A DNA stretch of 64,000 nucleotides from Sphingobium lactosutens DS20 (GTDB lineage: Bacteria; Pseudomonadota; Alphaproteobacteria; Sphingomonadales; Sphingomonadaceae): the NCBI RefSeq assembly GCF_000445105.1, contig NZ_ATDP01000092.1:62001-126000 (forward strand). The letters are read 5' to 3'. Under the pieces are notes generated by a model, which had not been told where the DNA came from, searched no databases, and saw nothing but the letters and a program-made list of their open reading frames with translations. A program made the translations under genes and the position numbers. Positions 18,824-26,606 of the stretch are shown here, piece after piece. Positions within the stretch are counted from its first letter, which is position 1. Every line of letters starts with the position of its first letter.

Positions 18824-18924
18824 GGCGGGCTAGTGGCGCGCATCGGGTCCGCCCGGTCGCACCATTTTCATCATCACAGCCTGTTCCCCTGACGTGCAGC
18901 CGCGCGGTCAGACGGGACGGTCTG
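18824..18924 (+). promoter_or_regulatory. Candidate attenuator stem-loops in the RND leader
   Basis: Stem A pairs GGCGGGC (18824-18830) with GTCCGCC (18847-18853), seven pairs with one G-U. Further on, CTGAC (18889-18893)/GTCAG (18907-18911) and CAGAC (18909-18913)/GTCTG (18920-18924) overlap and cannot form together. The stems are short; a folding calculation with the leader peptide frame occupied or free would test the idea. Confidence 0.35.
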
Positions 18925-19031
18925 CGCAAAATTCGGGCGCAAGCCGCGGGACGCTACCAGCGTGATTCCCGGGATAAGGCCGCGCGTCCGCTTCAGGCAG
19001 GTTCTCAACAGGGACAGGAAGGAGCATCCTC

Positions 19032-19424
19032 ATGGCTTTCCTTGATTTCAGCCAACCCATGGCCGGCCCCGCTCCGGTCGCGTCAACAGCGCAAGCGGTT
19101 GCCGGCCCCACCGACTTCACCCCGCAAGAATGGCAGATCGTCGCGCTGGCCCGCACCGATGGCCTACGGTCACTGCAGGGACCGGGGCGCTTCGTCCGCC
19201 TGCGCCGCTGGATTTTCGGCGAAGACACCAATTTGACGCTCGCCAGCGAAAGGCTGGAGGCGCTGCGCCGCCTGGCCGTCGAAGCCTGGCACCGCGGCTA
19301 TGCCGTATCGCTCTCTGCCCTGGCCGCCTTCCGCGCGGCCGGCTTTTCCACCGCGCAGCTGGAACTGCTGCTCGCCACCATCAGCGCGGGCCGTCATGCC
19401 CGCCCACGCCGGAGTTTTGCATGA
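19032..19424 (+). CDS. Hypothetical 130-residue protein, first gene of the RND operon
   Basis: No family recognised. The first 30 residues are Ala/Pro-rich; the rest is amphipathic helical (FTPQEWQIVALARTDGL, RLEALRRLAVEAWHRGY, STAQLELLLATIS). There is no signal peptide or membrane span, so a cytosolic role is likely. It starts with a strong AGGAAGGAG site and its TGA overlaps the ATG of the efflux adaptor (ATGA at 19421-19424), which ties its translation to efflux expression. The motif between 30 and 60 (QEWQIVALARTDGLRSLQGP) might be DNA- or protein-binding, but that is a guess. Confidence 0.75.
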   Translation: MAFLDFSQPMAGPAPVASTAQAVAGPTDFTPQEWQIVALARTDGLRSLQGPGRFVRLRRWIFGEDTNLTLASERLEALRRLAVEAWHRGYAVSLSALAAFRAAGFSTAQLELLLATISAGRHARPRRSFA

Positions 19425-20683
19425 ACCAGATGACCAAAATCACGACGGACGGCGCGCACGATGCAACTTCGCATGGGCCGCGCCGGCACTGGTCGCGCCG
19501 TCAGGGAGGGATCGCCGCAATCGCGCTGGTAGTGGCGCTGGGCGGCGTGTGGAAGCTGGTCGACAAACCGCAAGCGCAGGCGCAGGCGGCGCAGATCGCC
19601 ACGGTGGGCATATCCGCGCCGCTGCAACGCGCCGTGACGCAATGGGACGACTATGTCGGCCGCTTCGCCCCCAGCCAGACCGTCGACATTCGCCCGCGCG
19701 TGTCGGGCGCCGTGACCGCCATTCATTTTCAGGACGGCGATTATGTGCGCGAGGGCCAGCTGCTCTTCACCATCGACCAGCGTCCGTTCCGCGCCGCGCT
19801 GGCCGAAGCCCGGGCAAGCGTCGCATCAGCGCGCAGCGCGCTGCTGCTGGCGCAGAATGACTATGCCCGCGTCCAGCGCCTGACCGGCGACGAAGCGGTT
19901 TCCGCAAGCGAAGTCGATGCCCTGCGTTCCCGGTTGCAGGCGGCCCAGGCGGAGCTGGCGGGCGCGCAGGCGCGCGAACGCAGCCGCGCGCTCGACGTCG
20001 AATTTACGCAGGTTCGCGCGCCCATTTCCGGCCGCGTGTCGGATCGCCGCGTCGATATCGGCAATCTGGTGTCGGGGGCGGAGGGCAATGGTGCGACTCT
20101 GTTGACCACGATCAACAAGCTCGATCCCATTTACTTCAATTTCGACGCGTCCGAAGCGCTTTACCTCAAGTCGCAGCGGGATCAGGCCGATGGTGGCCTG
20201 GTCGAGGTGCGATTGCAGCATGAGGCCGATTATCGCCACAAGGGCAGGCTCGACTTTACCGACAATGGCCTTGATCCGCGATCCGGCACCATCCGCATTC
20301 GCGCGGTCTTTGCCAATCCCGACAATTTCCTGACGCCGGGCCTGTTCGGCAATATGCGCCTTGCCAATGGCGGGAAGGCGAACGCCCTGCTGGTGCCGGA
20401 CGCAGCGATCCAATCCGATCAGGCGCGCAAGACGGTGCTGGTCGTGGGCAAGGATGACAGCGTTGCCGCCAAGCCCGTCGAATTGGGACCCGTTGTCGAT
20501 GGGCTGCGCATCATCCGCAGCGGCCTTGACCCGCAAGACCGCGTCGTCATCACCAATGTTCAGGCGGCCATGCCCGGCGCCAAGGTCGCGACCCGGCCTG
20601 CGACGATCCGGCCTGCGCCGGCGCCCGTGACCCCTGTCGACAGCGTGGCCCCGGCCGCTGCGCAGGCGACGTTCGCCCGATAA
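19421..20683 (+). CDS. RND efflux periplasmic adaptor (MexE/AcrA-type)
   Basis: 420 residues. An uncleaved N-terminal anchor or signal (GGIAAIALVVALGGVWKLV, about 30-48) precedes the adaptor core: biotinyl-lipoyl half-motifs (VDIRPRVSGAVTAIHFQDGDYVREGQ and VRAPISGRVSDRRVDIGNLV, here given by their ends), an alpha-hairpin with Ala-rich repeats between them, and the beta-barrel domain. The C-terminal 40 residues are Ala/Pro/Val-rich. It bridges the inner-membrane pump and the outer-membrane channel. The start overlaps the preceding small gene by four bases (ATGA). Confidence 0.93.
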   Translation: MNQMTKITTDGAHDATSHGPRRHWSRRQGGIAAIALVVALGGVWKLVDKPQAQAQAAQIATVGISAPLQRAVTQWDDYVGRFAPSQTVDIRPRVSGAVTAIHFQDGDYVREGQLLFTIDQRPFRAALAEARASVASARSALLLAQNDYARVQRLTGDEAVSASEVDALRSRLQAAQAELAGAQARERSRALDVEFTQVRAPISGRVSDRRVDIGNLVSGAEGNGATLLTTINKLDPIYFNFDASEALYLKSQRDQADGGLVEVRLQHEADYRHKGRLDFTDNGLDPRSGTIRIRAVFANPDNFLTPGLFGNMRLANGGKANALLVPDAAIQSDQARKTVLVVGKDDSVAAKPVELGPVVDGLRIIRSGLDPQDRVVITNVQAAMPGAKVATRPATIRPAPAPVTPVDSVAPAAAQATFAR

Positions 20684-20770
20684 GCGTCCGTAACTGCCCG
20701 ATATTCCAAAGCCCGTGATCCGGCCCCGCCGGATCGCGCGGCATCCCTTTCGCTCGCAAAGGACGATCCG

Positions 20771-23700
20771 ATGCGCTTTTCCCGTTTCTTCATCGACCGG
20801 CCGATCTTCGCCGCCGTGATCGCGGTGGTCATCACCGTGGTCGGCGCGCTGGCCTTCATCGGCCTGCCGGTCAGCCAATATCCCGACATCGTGCCGCCCA
20901 CCGTGACGGTGTCCGCCCAATATCCCGGCGCATCGGCCGAAACGGTTGCATCGACCGTCGCTGCCCCGATCGAGCAGGAAATAAACGGCGTCGACGACAT
21001 GCTGTACCAGAGCAGCCAGTCGACCGGCGATGGCAAGGTGACGATCACCGTCACCTTCAAGATCGGCACGGACCTCGACGCCGCGCAGGTGCTGATGCAA
21101 AACCGCGTCGCGGTTGCCGTGCCGCGCCTGCCCGAAGAGGTGCAGCGGTTGGGCGTCGTCACGCGCAAGACTACGCCCGAATTCCTGATGGTCGTGAACC
21201 TGCAATCGCCCGACGGCACGTTCGATCGCAATTACCTGTCCAACTACGCGCTGACGCAGGTGCGCGACCGGCTGGCGCGGCTGGACGGCGTGGGCGATGT
21301 GCAATTGTTCGGGTCACGCGATTATGCGATGCGCATCTGGATCGACCCGGACCGGGCCGCCGCGCTGGACCTGACCGCGGGCGAGATCGTGTCGGCGCTG
21401 CGCGCGCAAAATGTGCAGGTGTCCGCGGGGTCAATCGGCCAGCCGCCCTACGACCGGGGCGAAGCCTTCCAGATCGGTGTCGAAATGCAGGGCCGGCTCA
21501 AGACGCCCGAGCAATTTTCCGACATCGTCATCCGCAGCGACGCCGACGGGCGACAAGTGCGCGTGCGCGACGTCGCCCGCGTCGAACTGGGCGCGCAGGA
21601 TTATGGCATCAACACCTATCTGTCGAACAAGCCCACCGTCGTCATCGCGGTGATGCAGCGGCCCGGCTCCAACGCGCTCGACGCGGCGGAAAAGGTGCAG
21701 GCGGAAATGGATCAGCTGTCGCAGCGCTTCCCCAAGGGGCTGGAATATAGCGTCATCTACAATCCCACCGAATTTATCAGCCAGTCGATCGACGCCGTCT
21801 ATCACACGCTGATCGAAGCGGTGCTGCTGGTGGTGCTGGTGATCCTCGTCTTCCTGCAGAACTGGCGCGCGGCGATCATTCCGATCATCGCCATTCCGGT
21901 ATCGCTGATCGGAACCGCGACGATCCTGGCGGGGCTGGGCTATAGCCTCAACAACCTGTCGCTGTTCGGGCTGGTGCTGGCGATCGGCATCGTCGTCGAC
22001 GACGCCATCGTCGTGGTCGAAAATGTCGAGCGCAATATCGAAAACGGCCTGTCGCCGCTGGAGGCCGCGCGCCTGTCCATGGACGAAGTGTCGACCGCGC
22101 TGATCGCGATCGTGCTGGTGCTGTGCGCGGTGTTCGTGCCGACGCTGTTCATCACCGGCATTTCAGGCGCCTTCTATCAGCAGTTCGCCGTCACCATCTC
22201 GACCGCGACGGTCATCTCGCTGATCCTCTCGCTCACTTTGTCGCCGGCGGCCGCCGCGCTGCTGCTCAAACCTAAACATGGCCCCCGCGACCGCAGCGGC
22301 GATCCGGTCTGGCGGCAGAAACTGGGCCAGGGCGCTGACGCGTTCAATCGCGGGTTCGACCGGATGAGCGCGGGCTATGGCCGGCTAACCCGCTTCCTGG
22401 TCGCACGGCCCAAGAAGATGCTGCTGACCTATGCGGGCCTGATCGCCGCCACCATCGCCCTGTTCTGGGTGACGCCCGGCGGTTTCATCCCGGCGCAGGA
22501 TCAGGGCTATTTCCTGGCCGTCGTCCAGCTGCCTTCGGGCGCGTCGCTGGAGCGCACGGACAAGGTGACGCGCGAGGTCGCGGAGAAGATCCTGCCGATC
22601 AAGGGCCTGCGCGGCGCGGTGATGTTCGCCGGCTTCCATGGCCCGTCGCAGACGCAGGCCCCCAACAGCGCCGCCATCTATTTCCCGTTCAACAGCTTTG
22701 CCGAGCGGGAGAAGGAAGGCGTCACCTATGCGGGCATCATGGAGCAGGCGAACAAGGCTGTCGCGGGCTATGACAAGGCGCGCATCCTGCTAGTCCCCCC
22801 GCCGCTCATCCAGGGCATCGGGTCCGCCGGCGGCTATCGCATGATGCTGGAGGACCGGGAGGGGCGCGGCTATGCCGACCTCAACAAACAGGCCAATGAC
22901 CTGATTGCCAAGGCGAACCAGTCGCCCAGCCTGTCGATGGTCTACACATTGTTCGACGTCGGTACCCCGCGCGTCTATGCCGATGTCGATCGCCGCAAGG
23001 CCGACCTGCTGGGCGTGCCGCCCGAACGCATCTTCGAAGCGATGCAGGTCTATCTCGGCTCCGCCTTCGTCAACGATTTCAATCTGCTCGGCCGCACCTA
23101 TCGCGTCACCGCGCAGGCCGATGCGGACCATCGCGGATCAGTGGCGGATATCGCGAACCTCAAGACCCGCTCCAACAGCGGGCAGATGGTGCCGATCGGG
23201 TCTGTCGCGACTTTCGAGGACAAGACCGGTCCCTATCGCGTGGTGCGCTACAATCTGATGCCCGCGGTGGAAATCGATGGCGACACGGCGCCGGGCTATT
23301 CGTCGGGCCAGTCGCTCATGACGATGGAGAAGCTCGCGGCACAAGCGCCGTCCGGCTATGGCGCGGAATGGACGGGCGTCGCCTTCCAGCAGAAGAGCGC
23401 GGGCAATACCGCAGGCCTCGTCTTTGGCATGGCGGTGTTCTTCGTCTTCCTAGTGCTGGCGGCGCAATATGAAAGCCTGACGCTGCCGCTGTCGATCATC
23501 CTGATCGTGCCGATGTGTCTGTTCGCGGCCATGCTGGGCGTGAACCTGCGGGGGATGGACAATAATATCCTGACGCAAATCGGCCTGGTCGTGCTGATCG
23601 CGCTGGCGGCAAAGAACGCCATCCTGGTGGTCGAATTCGCCAAACAGGCGGAGGAAGACCAGGGCCTGTCGCCCATCGAGGCGGCAGTTCAGGCGGCGCA

Positions 23701-23956
23701 GACCCGGTTGCGGCCGATCCTGATGACCAGCTTCGCCTTCATCCTGGGGGCGGTGCCGCTGGTGATCGCGAGCGGCGCGGGCGCGGAATTGCGCCAGGCG
23801 CTCGGCACGGCGGTCTTCTTCGGGATGACCGGCGTCACGGCCTTCGGCCTGCTCTTCACCCCCACCTTCTATGTCGTGTGCCGCGCGCTGGGCGATCGTT
23901 TCGCCCGTCGCCGGCCCGGGCAGGCGGACGCCAGCGCAATCCAGCCCGCCGAATGA
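20771..23956 (+). CDS. RND multidrug efflux permease (HAE1, MexF/AcrB-like)
   Basis: 1061 residues, normal length for HAE1 pumps. It begins MRFSRFFIDRPIFAAVIAVV (TM1), contains the large periplasmic loops, the TM2-TM6 block with VLAIGIVVDDAIVVVENVER carrying the paired proton-relay aspartates, and the second half with NILTQIGLVVLIALAAKNAI (relay Lys). It exports amphipathic drugs by proton antiport. Many sphingomonad and pseudomonad relatives pair with a MexE-type adaptor and NodT-type channel exactly as here. Control is inferred to be by the TetR repressor at 18049-18657. Confidence 0.95.
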   Translation: MRFSRFFIDRPIFAAVIAVVITVVGALAFIGLPVSQYPDIVPPTVTVSAQYPGASAETVASTVAAPIEQEINGVDDMLYQSSQSTGDGKVTITVTFKIGTDLDAAQVLMQNRVAVAVPRLPEEVQRLGVVTRKTTPEFLMVVNLQSPDGTFDRNYLSNYALTQVRDRLARLDGVGDVQLFGSRDYAMRIWIDPDRAAALDLTAGEIVSALRAQNVQVSAGSIGQPPYDRGEAFQIGVEMQGRLKTPEQFSDIVIRSDADGRQVRVRDVARVELGAQDYGINTYLSNKPTVVIAVMQRPGSNALDAAEKVQAEMDQLSQRFPKGLEYSVIYNPTEFISQSIDAVYHTLIEAVLLVVLVILVFLQNWRAAIIPIIAIPVSLIGTATILAGLGYSLNNLSLFGLVLAIGIVVDDAIVVVENVERNIENGLSPLEAARLSMDEVSTALIAIVLVLCAVFVPTLFITGISGAFYQQFAVTISTATVISLILSLTLSPAAAALLLKPKHGPRDRSGDPVWRQKLGQGADAFNRGFDRMSAGYGRLTRFLVARPKKMLLTYAGLIAATIALFWVTPGGFIPAQDQGYFLAVVQLPSGASLERTDKVTREVAEKILPIKGLRGAVMFAGFHGPSQTQAPNSAAIYFPFNSFAEREKEGVTYAGIMEQANKAVAGYDKARILLVPPPLIQGIGSAGGYRMMLEDREGRGYADLNKQANDLIAKANQSPSLSMVYTLFDVGTPRVYADVDRRKADLLGVPPERIFEAMQVYLGSAFVNDFNLLGRTYRVTAQADADHRGSVADIANLKTRSNSGQMVPIGSVATFEDKTGPYRVVRYNLMPAVEIDGDTAPGYSSGQSLMTMEKLAAQAPSGYGAEWTGVAFQQKSAGNTAGLVFGMAVFFVFLVLAAQYESLTLPLSIILIVPMCLFAAMLGVNLRGMDNNILTQIGLVVLIALAAKNAILVVEFAKQAEEDQGLSPIEAAVQAAQTRLRPILMTSFAFILGAVPLVIASGAGAELRQALGTAVFFGMTGVTAFGLLFTPTFYVVCRALGDRFARRRPGQADASAIQPAE

Positions 23957-23967
23957 GGACGTAAATC

Positions 23968-25374
23968 ATGACAAGGACTTTCATCACCCTGCTGCTTGGC
24001 GCCAGCGCGCTGACCGCCTGCGCCGCCGGGCCGGATTATCGCCCGCCCGTAACGCGCACCAGTGCGGCCGCCCCTTTCATCGGAGCGGAGGACCCGGCGG
24101 TCGCACAAAGCCCGGCGCAGGATCATTGGTGGCGGCTCTATGACGATCCGCTGCTCGACACGCTGGTGCGGGATGCGCTGGCGGCCAATACCGACATCCG
24201 CGTCGCGGTCGCCCGGCTGGAGCGCGCCCGCGCCCAGTTGCGCGGCGCGCGATCGGACCGGCTGCCCAGCACGACGCTCAGCGGATCGCCGACCTATGGC
24301 CGCGCGTCCCAGGCTCAGACGCTGCCCGGCATGGATCGGGAAAACTGGACCATCGATATGGGACTGAACGTCGCCTATGAGGTCGATCTGTTCGGCCGGG
24401 TCAAACGGTCGATCGAGGCGGCACGCGGCGACACTGCGGCGGCCGCCGCCGATGCCGACGCCGTCCGGGTAGTAGTGGTGGCCGATACGGTGCGCGCCTA
24501 TGTCGACGCCACCGCCTCGGCCGAACGGATCGCTGTTGCCCGTCAGACGGTGGATTTGCTCGACCGGTCGTTACGCATCACCCAGGCCCGCTTTGACGTC
24601 GGCCGGTCGGACCGGCTGGACGTGGTGCGGGTGACGTCGCTGCGCGATCAGCAGGCCGCGCTCATCCCGTCGCTGGAGGCCGATCGCAACGCCGCCCTGT
24701 TCCGCCTTGCCACATTGACCGGCCGCACGCCGCAGGACCTGCCGGACGCGGTGCGCGCGGCGCGGCAGACGCCCGACCTGACACAGCCAATTCCGGTCGG
24801 CGACGGCCGCGCGCTGCTGGCGCGACGGCCCGACGTCCGGGCGGCGGAGCGGCGGCTGGCGGCGGACACGGCGCGGATCGGCGTGGCGACCGCCGATCTC
24901 TATCCCCGCATCACGCTGGGCGGATCGGTCGGCACGACGGCGATTGGCGGCGGCAATCTGTTTGGCGGCGGCCCGTTGAACTGGTTGCTGGGACCGTTGA
25001 TCAGCTGGGCCTTCCCCAACCAGGAGGCCAATCGCGCCCGCATCGCCGCGGCGCGCGCCGATGGCGACGCCGCGCTCGCCAGCTTCGATGGCACGGTGCT
25101 GCGCGCACTGGAGGAAACGGAAACGGCGCTATCCAATTATGCGCAAGCGCTGTCCCGGCGCGCCGCGCTCCAGACCGCGCGGGACGAAGCCGCGCGGGCG
25201 GCGCGCATCAGCACGGCGCGCCAGCGGGAGGGGCGGATCGATTTCCTGACCGTTCTCGACGCGCTGCGCACCCAAGCAGCGGCCGACGCAGACCTGGCGA
25301 GCGCGGACCGCACCGTCGCCTTCGCGCAGGTCGACCTGTTCCGTGCACTGGGCGGCGGCTGGACGGAGGGTTAA
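23968..25374 (+). CDS. Outer-membrane efflux channel lipoprotein (NodT/OprM family)
   Basis: 468 residues. A lipobox ending at C18 (LTAC) is followed by AGPDYRPP, the usual start of NodT-type channels. Two repeats of long helices (ADAVRVVVVADTVRAYVDA and the LRALEETETALSNYAQALSRR region) alternate with beta strands. It completes the tripartite pump with the two upstream genes; the start follows the permease stop by 11 bases with GAGGAC upstream. A stem-loop follows the gene. Confidence 0.92.
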   Translation: MTRTFITLLLGASALTACAAGPDYRPPVTRTSAAAPFIGAEDPAVAQSPAQDHWWRLYDDPLLDTLVRDALAANTDIRVAVARLERARAQLRGARSDRLPSTTLSGSPTYGRASQAQTLPGMDRENWTIDMGLNVAYEVDLFGRVKRSIEAARGDTAAAAADADAVRVVVVADTVRAYVDATASAERIAVARQTVDLLDRSLRITQARFDVGRSDRLDVVRVTSLRDQQAALIPSLEADRNAALFRLATLTGRTPQDLPDAVRAARQTPDLTQPIPVGDGRALLARRPDVRAAERRLAADTARIGVATADLYPRITLGGSVGTTAIGGGNLFGGGPLNWLLGPLISWAFPNQEANRARIAAARADGDAALASFDGTVLRALEETETALSNYAQALSRRAALQTARDEAARAARISTARQREGRIDFLTVLDALRTQAAADADLASADRTVAFAQVDLFRALGGGWTEG

Positions 25375-25379
25375 AGCCC

Positions 25380-25408
25380 GGAAGGCGGGGCGCACATCCC
25401 TGCCTTCC
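25380..25408. terminator. Stem-loop between the efflux operon and the nitroreductase gene
   Basis: An 11-pair stem (GGAAGGCGGGG / CCCTGCCTTCC with one G-U) and a seven-base loop lies between two convergent genes. It has no U-tract on either side, so termination is likely but not certain. Confidence 0.5.
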
Positions 25409-25417
25409 GTCCTGCCA

Positions 25418-26011
25418 TCAGTGGCGGAAATTGCCGGCGAAGGCGAACTCCTCGATCGGTTTGCGGCCGCTCGGCATTTCGCGGGCCTGCAAATGATCGG
25501 GCAGGATGCCTTTGTCCGCCTGGCGGCCGATGGCGACGGCGGCTTCCAGGCGGAAGCGGTCGGGCACCGCGAGTTCGGTGCGGGCGCGATCGAAATCGAC
25601 GCCCGCCATGGCGTGCGTGTGATAGCCCATGCGGGTCGCCTGCAACGCCAGCGCCAGCCAGGCTGCGCCCGCGTCGAAGCTGTGGCTGTGCGAGGGCTTC
25701 ACCTCATCGGACCCCGGCGCTGAGGTCAACGTGTCGGACAGCACCATCATCAGCACCGACGCCTGTTTCGCCCAGACGCTGTTGCCCGGCACCAGCAAGT
25801 CCAGAAACCGCTGCCAGTCCGCGCTGTGGCGATGGGCATAAAGGAACCGCCAGGGCTGGTAATTGGAGGCGGACGGCGCCCAGCGCGCTGCGTCGAACAG
25901 CGTATCCAGATCCTCCTGCGGCATCGCCGAACCGTCAAAGGCGCGCGGCGACCAGCGCTCCAGCAACAGGGGGTCGACAGGACGGGAAACGGCGCGCGGG
26001 TCTGTTGCCAT
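25418..26011 (-). CDS. Nitroreductase-family FMN oxidoreductase
   Basis: 197 residues. N-terminal ERWSPRAFDG with the FMN-binding Arg/Ser pattern, DAARWAPSASNYQPWRFLYA, then AGAAWLALALQATRMGYHTH and a C-terminal hydrophobic end. These flavoproteins reduce nitro groups, quinones or enones with NAD(P)H. ATG 26011 has a TGAGG site seven bases upstream; two earlier in-frame ATGs are less well placed. The 53-residue gene lies 83 bases upstream on the same strand and may share its transcript. Confidence 0.88.
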   Translation of the reverse strand: MATDPRAVSRPVDPLLLERWSPRAFDGSAMPQEDLDTLFDAARWAPSASNYQPWRFLYAHRHSADWQRFLDLLVPGNSVWAKQASVLMMVLSDTLTSAPGSDEVKPSHSHSFDAGAAWLALALQATRMGYHTHAMAGVDFDRARTELAVPDRFRLEAAVAIGRQADKGILPDHLQAREMPSGRKPIEEFAFAGNFRH

Positions 26012-26094
26012 GATTTGCCTCATAAGGATGAACGTCGCGCCATCCATGCCCGGCCATCGCGCCGAAACGAAGCCCTAAATTGGCAACATAGCGT

Positions 26095-26256
26095 TCAGTC
26101 GACGCTTTCACCGACATGCAACGGCGCGCGCAGCACGGTGTCCGCGTCACTATCATCATCATGCGTGTCGAGCAGGATGATCGCGGGATCGCGGATCAGG
26201 GCCTGTGTCAGGCGCGTCCACCAGGATGGGGCTGCCTCTGGCTCGATATGGGTCAT
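26095..26256 (-). CDS. Small hypothetical protein, 53 residues
   Basis: MTHIEPEAAPSWWTRLTQAL is followed by a short hydrophobic IRDPAIILLD segment and an acidic stretch THDDDSDAD. A strong AAGGAG site lies four bases before ATG 26256, and a promoter with a palindrome lies upstream. These signals make a real gene likely despite its size. There is no signal peptide; function is unknown. It lies just upstream of the nitroreductase on the same strand. Confidence 0.6.
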   Translation of the reverse strand: MTHIEPEAAPSWWTRLTQALIRDPAIILLDTHDDDSDADTVLRAPLHVGESVD

Positions 26257-26288
26257 GGCTCTCCTTCGCGCCGACTCGTCGCGGCTTA

Positions 26289-26322
26289 CTATCATTATGA
26301 TAGAGATAAGCCGGGCAAGCAA
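26289..26322 (-). promoter_or_regulatory. Promoter with palindrome CTATCAT-T-ATGATAG upstream of the 53-residue gene
   Basis: On the minus strand: -35 TTGCTT (26317-26322), 17-base spacer, -10 CATAAT (26294-26299). A perfect 15-base inverted repeat (26289-26303) covers the -10, as expected for a repressor site. The small protein starts 32 bases further on. The repressor is unknown; none is encoded next to it. Confidence 0.5.
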
Positions 26323-26379
26323 TGTTCGCCGCGCAGACAGAAATGCTTGCCCAGCAACATCGCCAAAGAGGAGATCGAG

Positions 26380-26505
26380 ATGGAGGTAAAATCGACCCGG
26401 ACAGCCTGTGGACGCGTGCAGTTCGCCAAAGGCTGTCCGGGCGCAACGTCGTCTGCCTTGGAGAGGGAAATGACAACGTTGTCCAAGCGTGATAGAGGCA
26501 TTTGA
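26380..26505 (+). CDS. Possible small gene, 41 residues
   Basis: ATG 26380 follows a strong GAGGAG site by six bases. The frame MEVKSTRTACGRVQFAKGCP and onward ends at 26505. A 12-base perfect inverted repeat (26396-26407 / 26430-26441) lies inside the frame, so the mRNA would fold strongly just after the start codon. It has no known family. It could be a real micro-protein, or the hairpin could be the functional element. Confidence 0.3.
   Translation: MEVKSTRTACGRVQFAKGCPGATSSALEREMTTLSKRDRGI
26396..26441. repeat. Perfect 12-base inverted repeat CCCGGACAGCCT / AGGCTGTCCGGG
   Basis: Arms at 26396-26407 and 26430-26441 with a 22-base loop. It is not followed by a T-run on either strand, so it is not a standard terminator. 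It lies within the possible 41-residue gene in an otherwise gene-poor 350-base stretch (26257-26606). Confidence 0.6.
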
Positions 26506-26549
26506 CCCAAATTGCAAGTCTGCTGATACGCTGTGGATGGAATGAAAAA

Positions 26550-26579
26550 GGGAGCGGTGGGCAATGGCCCGCCGCTCCC
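26550..26579 (-). terminator. Terminator of the lactonase-mutarotase transcript
   Basis: Stem GGGAGCGG / CCGCTCCC with an inner GGGC / GCCC pairing. Read on the minus strand it is followed by TTTTTC, a good intrinsic terminator 28 bases after the lactonase stop codon. Confidence 0.8.
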
Positions 26580-26606
26580 GATTTTCCCTTGAAATTTGCC
26601 CCTTTT

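Larger units (their letters stand above)
18658..19031 (+). other. Regulatory leader region of the RND efflux operon
   Basis: A 374-base region with, in order: two TetR operators, a promoter (-35 TTGACC, -10 TATATA), a ribosome site with an 11-codon leader peptide, then stem-loops down to the first operon gene at 19032. The predicted transcript would have a leader of about 285 bases, unusually long for an efflux operon controlled only by a repressor. Confidence 0.6.
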
